The notes beneath the pieces were generated by a model. It was not told the DNA's origin. It saw nothing but the letters and a program-made list of their open reading frames with translations, and searched no databases. The position numbers and the translations under genes are program-made. From Actinernus sp. WN-2022 (taxonomy: Eukaryota > Cnidaria > Anthozoa > Actiniaria > Actinernidae), in contig JAOWCC010000577.1 in NCBI GenBank assembly GCA_030867875.1, positions 4,046,660 to 4,110,659 on the forward strand: a DNA stretch of 64,000 bases, in the 5' to 3' direction. Numbering within the stretch: the first letter of the stretch is position 1; every line of letters starts with the position of its first letter. Positions 55,619-64,000 of this stretch are shown here, in pieces.

Positions 55619-56403
55619 AGTTTACGATGCATTTAAGTGGTATGAGGCAATTATGCCCTTGGACACATTACGCCTTATTTGTTAGGATTCTGAGTAGTTG
55701 ATTACAAAGCGGACATTGCAAGGTAGTAATTGGTATAAAGATGAGTTCATCGTGAAAAAACAAACAAATGAAGTAATGATCATGAAGAATTGCCTTTCTT
55801 GGTGCCTTCTATCATACCCACTCTTTATAATTAATTATATCTAAAAAACGACTCGGCAGCTGAAACTCGTTTAAAACGTTTTTATACGATTTGCAAAGAA
55901 AAGTACCTAGTAATATTGCTACACTTTTAGAGCTATGTAAAAGTTGATCATTTATTGTTTGCAGTAAAGCATCGCATTTCTCGATGCGGTGTGCATATAT
56001 CATGGAAATAGTTATTCTATGTTCTCCTATGTTCTATAACAAAATAATGCACGCTAGAAGTCTTAACAAACTGCGGATGTACGAGCGGAACACGAGTGCA
56101 TTTAGCAGCTTTTCAATACCTCGGAAGTGCATTATTTTTAAAATAATATAGCCCAGATAGTACGAGCGCTCTGATTGGCTTATAGACTCAAAAATATATG
56201 GTCTATTGTGCCGGTAAACAATAATTTCATGACTTTGTATATATATGTATATATATAATTATTACTCAACTAGTATAATTATAATTGTATTTATTTATTT
56301 TTAAAATAGCTTATGTTAGAACACGGCTCTCTGGAAGAGCACATATGTGAATGAGACTTTCCGTGTATAAATAAAAATGTATGTATGTATGTATGTATGT
56401 AAA
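55619..56403. other. Downstream of gene B
   Basis: No gene. At 56310-56403 a LINE-type 3' end (CACGGCTCTCTGGAAGAGCA, TATAAATAAAAATG, then ATGT repeats) lies just before the Ty3-like fragment. Confidence 0.45.
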
Positions 56404-57875
56404 GTTGCGGCTAAAGGAAGTTACATACACGCGTCATGTGTTTACGAACAATGGACTCAAAATAGACCCCGAAAAGGCGAAAGCGGTACGAGAGATGCCG
56501 AGACCTACAGACGTAGAGGCGGTACAGCAGCTAAACGGATTCGTGAATTATCTAGGGAAATTACTACCGAGACTAGCAGAGAGCATGGAATCAATACGTC
56601 GCCTGACTCGTAAAGACGCGGAGTTCGTGTGGGCTGAAGAGCAGCAGGAGGTGTTCGAAGAAGTCAAAAGGCTTGTCACTGATGCGCATATTTTAAGATA
56701 TTACGATCCGAACAGCGAGTTGGAACTCCAGTAAGATGCGAGCCAGAAGGGACTTGGGGCATGCGATCGCACTCACAGAAACCGAACAGCGATATGTTCA
56801 AATCGAGAAGGAGATACTGGCCATAGTGTTCTCTCTTGAGAAGTTTAATCAGTATACATTTGGCCGGCACGTCAGAGTTCAGAGCGAAGTACAGTACGAG
56901 CGAGGCAATAACATGCATTTAGCTGACGCACTATCTCGAGCCTTCCTACCAACGACTGCGCACCCGTCGGGAGCTGAGTTCGAGAACGTTAATCTGACAA
57001 ACTTCCTCCCAATCTCGAGCGAGCGGCTACAACAAATTCGGTCCGCGACCGGTGAAGATGAATCCTTACAGTTGCTGAAAGATGTCATTCTGCACGGATG
57101 GCCTGAGGAAAGGAAGCAATTACCGACACCTGTAACGTCTTATTTCAGTGTGCGGGACGAGCTTGCGATGCAGGACGGAATGATATTCCGAGGGCAAAGA
57201 ATAGTCATTCCAAGCAGCATGCGCCAAGAAATGAAGCAGAAGCTACATTCCTCCCACCAAGGGGCAGAGTCGTGTCTGAGACGAACGAGAGAAATACTCT
57301 ATTGGCCAGGAATGTCCGCCGAAATAAAGGAGCTAGTTGCAGCATGTGAAACGTGCCGAGCGTATGAAACAAGTCCCCAGAAAGAGACTCTGATGCCTCA
57401 CGAGACTCCAACCCGTCCGTGGGAGCAGGTCGGTGTTGACCTGTTTACGTTTGACAACAAAGAGTTCTTAATCACGGTGGACTATTATAGCAACTTCTGG
57501 GAGATAGATAGATTACCGAACACCCGTGCAGCGACAGTCATCTTAAAGCTTAAGAATCATTTTGCCCGGTATGGCTGCCCGGCTCGTTTAATCAGTGACA
57601 ATGGCCCACAATTCAGTGCAGAAGAATTTGCGAAGTTTTCCAAGACATGGGACTTTGAACATAACACGAGCAGTCCGGGCAACAGCAAGGCCAATGGCAA
57701 GGCGGAATCAGCGGTGAAAACAGCTAAGCAGCTTCTCCGCAAAGCGCTTGACTCCGGAACAGAGCCCTATCTGGCGGTTCTCGACTAACGGAACACGCCA
57801 ACCCAGGGTTTGGAGTCGAGCCCAACCAGCGCCTAATGAACAGGAGGACGAGGACTCTTCTTGACGAGCTACAGG
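56400..57875 (+). pseudogene. Ty3/Gypsy-type retrotransposon pol remnant (RT end, RNase H, integrase)
   Basis: 56402-56731 encodes the RT C-terminal part (VFTNNGLKIDPEKAKAVREM, NGFVNYLGKLLPRL). A stop at 56732 stands where DASQKGLG begins. The next frame (56736-57788) has TETEQRYVQIEKEILAIVF, then QYTFGRHVRVQSE joined directly to YERGNNMHLADALSRAFLP, so pieces of RNase H are deleted. Integrase follows: H-x2-H and C-x2-C zinc finger (LHSSHQG, ACETC), catalytic VDLFTFD, SDNGPQF and NGKAESA. A TAA at 57786 interrupts the frame, which continues with RNTPTQGLESSP to about 57875. Coding remnant only; no LTRs found. Confidence 0.9.
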
Positions 57876-58389
57876 TTTGGCGAGATCTTTGCTATCTAGT
57901 AACTATTCGTAGAATCGATCTCCTAATCCTCGCCCTGTTTTCCAATGTAGAGTTTGTTACAAAGTGTGCAGGTGATACAATAAATAACATTACTGGAAGT
58001 ACAATCAAAATAATCAGTGACTTTAAGAGAGCCTTTAGGTCCTTAAATAAGTGTCGTGGTTTAGTGTAAGCACAGGTATTACATCGTTTCCTAGAACATT
58101 TAAAAGTGCCTCGTTGAAGATCAGGCTGTAGTGCTCCTTTGACTAGGGAATCACGGAGATTCTTGTCATGTACCTCACGGTATTAATACCTCACGGTATC
58201 AATGAACGCTTTTCGTTCGTTTAATTTCAGAGTTAACGCATTCACTCACACTTAGATCAGCATGTTTCCTTAGTTTACTCATCAACACTCCTTATTGTTC
58301 CTGTTACAGCTATTAGCATTTCTATTATTGGCGCAATTTTCTTTGATCCCAATTGATTCGAGTACATGTTTCCTCAGGATAATTATGCA

Positions 58390-58570
58390 CTCAACACTAT
58401 ATAAACCGTCTCCCCACCCTATTCCCTCTTTTGCTTTGACGAAGGGCTAGCGCTCGAAACGTCATCTGCTACTCGCTTTCCACGGCGGTTAGCATACCTC
58501 AATCGACTTTAGTTGATTATACCAGTGTTTATCTTCCCCGCCGATGCGGTCTCAACGCCAGTCTCGACAT
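58390..58570 (+). mobile_element. Penelope-like element end with degenerate hammerhead motif
   Basis: ACTATATAAACCGTCTCCCC then GACGAAGGGCTAGCGCTCGA and AACGTCATC resemble the terminal repeats of Penelope-like elements, which carry hammerhead ribozymes. GACGA, stem GGGC/GCUC, GAAA and GUC are present, but the first core C is U here (UUGACGA). The family assignment rests on recalled similarity. Confidence 0.4.
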
Positions 58571-58682
58571 GAATGAATGAATAAATAAACCTTTATTTAA
58601 GCAGGGTTGTCCCTTCAGTTATAAACTGTGACTGCTATCAATAGGAGCCCTGACAGTTAAATTATAACAATTAAACTATTAA

Positions 58683-60084
58683 AGGGATACCCGAGTGAAA
58701 AACACATTTGGGATCAAAAGCATCTTTCAGATGTACTTTGTTCAGGAAATGTATTAAAATTTGATAAAACATTTTCAGAGTTGAGAACGAGACCCTCAAA
58801 GTTGGCCCCGCGAATACCCGGGCGCCGCCATTTTGTTTACATTAATTCCTGTGACGCGTTTTACGTCACTTCATCCCACCGGAGTCTTGCGGCTAACTTG
58901 TAGCGACTTGTTTTCTTTGTAGAATTTTCACACGCTCGGAATTTCATCGATACGGCAGAGCAATTTCGTACTAAAACAAAAATATGATGAAGACGATATT
59001 GTGAGAGAAGTTCAGAAGACTGGGAGAACGAAGGCGAGAATATCAACGAACAACAAAAGGCGACTACCGAGCTAGTGCAAAACTGGTGTTGTGCTACGAT
59101 GTAAAGATTCGCTGTGTGTTTTTGTATGGAACTTGTCAGCCTTAAACGCAAGACTAAGGTAGATTATGACAATATTGATATTGGCATTGCTTTCGAAACT
59201 TATGTATTATTGGAGCTATATAATTTGCGAGTTATCCGGTTCGATCTTGGCTTTGTGCAACTGAAACGAAACACCTGAAAAGTTAAAACCTCCCTGTAAA
59301 AACCTATCATAACTAGCCCAACATAGCAGAATATATGCAATGACACAAGAACGAGACACTCGGAGCAATTTTATTGCAAAAATAATTCCATTCCCTTATT
59401 AAATTGTGTGAAAACATTGGCGCGATCAAGCCCGGCATGTTTATGGTGGAACTTGGCGCGCGCGCTCTGATTCACAACACATCAGTTATAGATAAATGAA
59501 TTTAAAATTATGTGGCTTGCTACACCCTGATTATCTCTCTGGGTCAAATTAAACAAGTTTAGATTGCTATACCGATATCAATATTGTAATAATCTACCTT
59601 TAGTCTTGTGTTTAAGGCTGACAAGTTCCATACCAAAACACACCTGACAGCGAATCTTTATAGCACTAGCTCGGTAGTCGCCTTTTGTTGTTCGTTGATA
59701 TTCTCGCCTTCCACATGCTTTTCTTCGTTCTCCCAGTCTTCTGAACTTCTCTCACAATATCGTCTTCATCATATTTTTGTTCTAGTACGAAATTGCTCTG
59801 CCGTATCTAATTCCGAGCGTGTGAAAATTCTACAAAGAAAACAAGTCGCTACAAGTTAGCCGCAAGATGTAAAAACCGCAAGACGTAAAAAGCGAAGTGA
59901 CGTAAAAACCGTCACAGGAATTAATGTGAACAAAATGGCGGTGCCCAGGTCTTCGCGGGGCCAACTTTGAGGGTCTCGTTCTCACCTCTGGAAAAGTTTT
60001 ATCAAATTTTTAATACATTTTCTGAACAAAGTACATCTGAAAGATGCTTTTGAGCCCAAATGTGTTTTTCACTCGGGTATCCCT
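58683..60084. mobile_element. 1.4-kb TTAA-flanked element with ~500-bp terminal inverted repeats
   Basis: Ends AGGGATACCCGAGTGAAAAA and TTTTTCACTCGGGTATCCCT, with TTAA on both sides (58679-58682 and 60085-60088). The arms match for about 500 bases (TGAGAACGAGACCCTCAAAG, CACACGCTCGGAATT, CAGAAGACTGGGAGAACG and their complements), with small indels. The centre of about 400 bp is unique and non-coding. A piggyBac-like non-autonomous element is likely. Confidence 0.88.
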
Positions 60085-60435
60085 TTAATAACTATCGTAT
60101 CTATAATTTAAAAAAAGTTAAAACTATTTACAGATATAATTCATCCACATAGAAAACTAACAATAATTAAAACTAGTAATGGATTGTAAAACTATTGTGA
60201 TTTCAATCTATTAAATAAGAATGACGCACCGTTATAATAAAAAGAGCGTTTAGCAACTTCAGTGCGCACCTTAGGTAAATGTAGTAACTCATCCGCCATC
60301 TCTCTCTACATCGTGTCTTTACTCGACCTAGTCTCTATATATGATACACGACAGTTACCTTCGAAAAAAGGACTATCCTACGACTATATATAATATGAGG
60401 AAAAGAGTTCAGAAAAACAAGAGATTGTCTGGTGG

Positions 60436-60743
60436 CTAAGCAAAAAGAGCTAAAGAAGGAAGGGAAAGGAAATAAACCAAAAGCAGCTCGTAAAGGCTAA
60501 CTGATGAAGAGGTTGACGTACTTTACCATTTACTCGGTTGTTCCAGTTGAAGGTCCCTCATCAACACAGCATGGTTGAATACACGGAACTTTGGACTAAG
60601 GGGCTGACAAGAGCACAGAGAAATGAAATAGGGTGACATTGAGCAGAAAATGACAACAACCGGCGTCGAATACCTGGAATACAGCGAAAGACGGACCAAG
60701 CTGATCCAAACGATTCTCGCAAAGTGAAGCCCAAAATATTTGC
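60436..60743 (+). pseudogene. Crypton-like tyrosine recombinase fragment (DUF3504/KIAA1958-like)
   Basis: Frames give AKQKELKKEGKGNKPKAARK, LTDEEVDVLYHLLGCSS, SLINTAWLNTRNFGLRG, QEHREMK, GDIEQKMTTTGVEYLEYSER RTK, and after a shift ADPNDSRKVKPKIFA. The FGLRG-x-QEHR and LEYSER patterns are those of the DUF3504 region in Crypton-derived proteins. In-frame stops (including TGA and TAG at likely Cys and Trp positions) show it is dead. It runs directly into the RNase H of another element. Confidence 0.5.
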
Positions 60744-63104
60744 TGCCAAAGCATTCAACGCCGCAAAGAAGGCCCTCTCCACGGACCGCTGAATCACCAT
60801 ACCCAGACCTGACGATCAGCTATGGATCGTAACTGACGGAGCCGCGAGGAATCCAGGAATCGGCGCAATGCTCTATTTGACTCGTACCGGTAAGCTTCAC
60901 GTCGCTGGATTTTTCAGTGCATAGTTGCGAGGACACCAGGCATCGTGGCTACCTTGCGAAGTTGAAGCACTAGCTATCGCTGTAGCCACCAAATATTTCA
61001 GTCCCTACATCATTCAGTCATCCAGGAAAGCTTGTGTTCTTACTGACAGCAAGCCGTGTGTCCAGGCCTACGATAACTTGCGTCGCGGGGAATTTTCAGC
61101 CTGTCCTCTTGTATCAACCTTCTTATTTACCGTGAGCCGCTATCAGGCATCAGTCCAACACGTACATTTAGCAGGAGCCTCCATATTGCTAGTCGAAAGC
61201 CTTAAAGTGCGAAGACATTGCTTGCCGAGTGTGCGACTTCATCAAAAGAGCAGAGTCGTCCGTTATCCGCCGTGCCTCATGCAGTCGAGGAAATACTGTC
61301 CGGAACAGCTAAACTCCCATTACAAGCAGAACCGCATGTGCATGTATCCAATCGGAGTGTGCCGACCTCCGCCGTACCCATGCGCATCTGAAGCAAGGTA
61401 CTCGCCCTTCCAAGAAAACCACTAACGTCAAAGATGTCAAGCGTTATCTGGACATCGTAACAATCGCCAAAGATGGACTCCTGGTTGTCAAACGCAACCA
61501 GGCACTAACCTCTGCTAACCCCTGCCACTAACTAACTGCTCTTCACTCCGCCAAATACCTAACACTGTTATTGAACAATCTACAACCGACCCTCCAAACT
61601 CGATTGGAGTCGCATTCGCCACTGACGTCATAAAGCGCAACCGACAGCTTATCCTAGTCCTAAGAGAATGTGTAACGTCATTTACAACAACTACACTTCT
61701 AGAAGATGAACGCCACAAGACACTATGCGACTCTCTAATCACTAATGTGTAGAATTGCGTCCACTAGATGGCCCACCCGCCGTCATCCGAACTGACCCCG
61801 CTCCCGATCTTCTACGACAACACAGACTAACATTAGAGATCGGCAGGGTAAAGAACCCTAATAAGAACCCCGTGGCTGAAAGAGCGGGAGAGGAACTTGA
61901 GACCGAATTTCTCCGACAAGATCACTTAGGCGGTCATGTTTCCTCATCCACGCTCTCAGTGGCTACTGCCACTCTTAACCCACGTATACGCATCCGTGGC
62001 TTATCCGCGAGAGAAATGTGGACACAGCGAGGTCAATTTTCGAACAGTCAACTACCACTCGACGACCGTGAGTTGATTGTCAGGCAACACGAGCAACGAC
62101 TTGCTAGCCATCCACACAGCGAAAGGTCCAAGGCTCCCGTAGGCAGATCTCAACCTCCAGTTTCACTAATAGTGGGCAATTTGGTAGATCTCCATGCCGA
62201 TCGCATTAAGTCATGCGCTAGGGCCGGATCGTTAGGCCTATAGTCGTATCGATTGAGGGTCATTGGTGGAATATCAAGAAGTTCACGGGACATCAGTTAA
62301 GAAATACCTCGTACCTCGCATTACTTAGTTTATCTATGAGCATAATTAGGCCAATTAGTTAGTAAACAAATGTTTGAAGAGGAAATTTAGGTGATCAGTG
62401 CTCAAAATGAAATATTATTACTCCATGATTTCGAAGGGATTAAGATTGTGAACTCCTTTTTAGAGTAAGAGAATCCAACCAAAACAAAACCTGCAGTATT
62501 TATTGCCACCGTATATTGCTAATGGTCGTTAGTGAACAAAGACTTGTAATTATAAAGCAGGTCAGTTCTGATTCTGAATAACTTGCCGACGGTAATTCAG
62601 CGCTAATCCATTTATTCCAATTCGATGTGGAATTCATTTAACAATCAATGCTTATGATGCGAATGTTACAAGGTTCCCTGTTGTATCGAAAGATCCCTTC
62701 GCCATGGCAGCACCCACTCCACCCCTGACGACGAAGAAGATCCCCCCATCTTACCTACAGCTAATCCTCCACAACCGCCACTCATCCCAGACGAGATCTC
62801 AACCCTAGCTGAAACAGATAAGGCACAGTGTGCGAACCCACGGCAGACAGCCAAGAAGAAACGCAGTCGGGATCGACGTCCGGCTACAGACGACTCAGCA
62901 AACACTGACGCACAACCGGATCATCTAGCATACAACAGCGGAGAATACCTGAGAAGATCAACTCGGCCTCGGAGTACCTCGTCGTACCTTGAGGACTATA
63001 TCTATTCACTGACTTTTAGGAAACATGCCCCTTTTGTTACTATAGTCAAGGTCAGAATTAACAGGGACAGTGTTAACGGTTCTTATTCCGTTCATAACTA
63101 TTAG
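60744..63104 (+). pseudogene. LTR-retroelement pol remnant (RNase H, integrase, tail)
   Basis: RNase [27 protein letters not shown] and [13 protein letters not shown] supply the D-E-D residues, with stops at 60790 and near 60922. Then [19 protein letters not shown] and [19 protein letters not shown]. Integrase core: SIGVAFATDVIKRNRQLILV, DGPPAVIRTDPAPD, NKNPVAERAGEELE. The C-terminal part reads LSAREMWTQRGQFSNSQLP. A last frame (62658-63104) has KKKRSRDRRPATDDSANTD and a stop. Several shifts and deletions, including the integrase zinc finger. Different family from the element at 56400. Confidence 0.8.
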
Positions 63105-63361
63105 TAACCCTGTCCGTCCCACGGACGAACGTTATATTGTTTCAGTTCACTTACCTTGTAGGCATCGTTAAAGAGAGTGATAGAGAAAGAAAAGAGAAGT
63201 GTTTACGCCATGGCTGGTTGTTATTTATACTCCGGTTAGCGGTTGACCCGGGTAACGGTATCCCTGTGGCGTCTCACGGATCCGACATCTTGTTTGTGTT
63301 ACACTGACGATTTGTTAACGTTATTAAATTATATTCCTGGAGCGTCTTGGGCCTCTGTTCA
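63071..63361 (+). mobile_element. Candidate 3' LTR
   Basis: Begins TGTTAACGGTTCTTATTCCG directly over the end of the last pol frame and could end at CTCTGTTCA. It holds a TATTTATA word near 63220. The 5' copy is outside or lost, so the borders are a guess. Confidence 0.3.
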
Positions 63362-64000
63362 TTAACTACTGGCGTATGAATCTGACCAAAACTAAAGGTA
63401 CATTTTAAACACGTTTATCAACATGCATTACCAAATGTGTTCTACTTCTAGCAATGTTTTGATGAGATGAAGTCAATATATTTTATTTAAAGAGTCAATA
63501 TGCCAAGAACTATTTAAGCTTGTACTTTTGTACTGATATTGATAATTGGTGCGTTCCTTTGGAATTGATGCATTTAGCTAGTTTGAGTTTTGAGGTATTA
63601 AAAATATTATCATTTATTCTCGTGTGATGTATAATAAACAGATTATTCCCTCACTAGCTCAAGACTCGCTCATTCGTTTTCTCAAACTTCACAACTCGTG
63701 AATAAAAACCCGTACGCTGCACTTGCTATGAAGTAATCTCTATATATGTATCTATTTTGTTCTTTACATATGAATGTTATATGTGCAGTCCTTTTAGCCG
63801 GTGCATTCTCCTGTAATAGCTACTTTACATAAGTCCCCTAGATAAGCTACCCAGCTTCTAGAACAAATGTAAAGAATAAATATTATTTAATTAAAAACTG
63901 ACGTGTTGGACCGCTTCTTCGTTGAAGCCTTGGTATTTAAGTTCTATAAGTTATCGATAACTAGATAAATCGGAATATTGTGCACGGGATGCTCACCCCA
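63362..64000. other. No feature recognised
   Basis: AT-rich sequence without a supported ORF, RNA or repeat. Confidence 0.5.

Overview
This window is eukaryotic and almost certainly from an animal. The genes are split by GT-AG introns, and most of the rest is interspersed and tandem repeat DNA. Intron-rich Cys-loop receptor genes sit beside LINE, tRNA-derived SINE, Ty3-like, Crypton-like and Penelope-like fragments and many small inverted-repeat elements. My best guess is a cnidarian, probably an anthozoan such as a coral or anemone, but this is inference; no rRNA or mitochondrial marker is present.

The host content I can support is two head-to-tail paralogues of the Cys-loop (pentameric) ligand-gated ion channel family, of the GABA-A/glycine receptor anionic type, both on the + strand. 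Gene B (26338-55618, nine coding exons, 463 residues) can be joined through every splice phase. It has a signal peptide, a complete ligand-binding domain with the Cys-loop, and TM1 to TM4 with a Pro-Ala-Arg selectivity motif. Gene A (116-13430) has a signal-peptide exon, the loop B/loop C exon, TM1, TM2-TM3 and TM4 exons. I could not find exons for the first part of its ligand-binding domain, and its first exon is out of phase with the next one found. It is therefore either incomplete here or a partial copy. The two paralogues differ in intron position around TM2.

Layout: 1-13430 gene A, with a MITE, a GATCG-rich intron, nested LINE/SINE/MITE insertions (6.1-7.6 kb) that include a hammerhead-ribozyme-like hairpin, an unclassified repeat block (8.05-10.35 kb) and a 36-bp CRE-containing minisatellite. 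13431-26337 is intergenic, with 27-bp and 83-bp minisatellites and nested inverted-repeat elements. 26338-55618 is gene B, whose introns hold an 89-bp array, a 20-bp array inside a hAT-like element, a 63-bp array that starts just after the exon 2 donor, a 9-bp array, LINE fragments, two unrecognised ORFs and TA-flanked MITEs. 55619-64000 is a graveyard of retroelements: Ty3-like pol pieces, a Penelope-like end, a 1.4-kb TTAA-flanked element with long terminal inverted repeats, and a Crypton-like fragment fused to a second retroelement pol.

The most interesting points are: a tandem duplication of the last 3' splice site of gene B, where the upstream copy leads to a stop; a MITE-borne minisatellite placed 6 nt into intron 2; a hammerhead core inside a palindromic element; a cluster of twelve perfect TGACGTCA sites; repeated five-unit higher-order structure in two unrelated arrays; and several minisatellites that appear to have expanded inside terminal-inverted-repeat elements.
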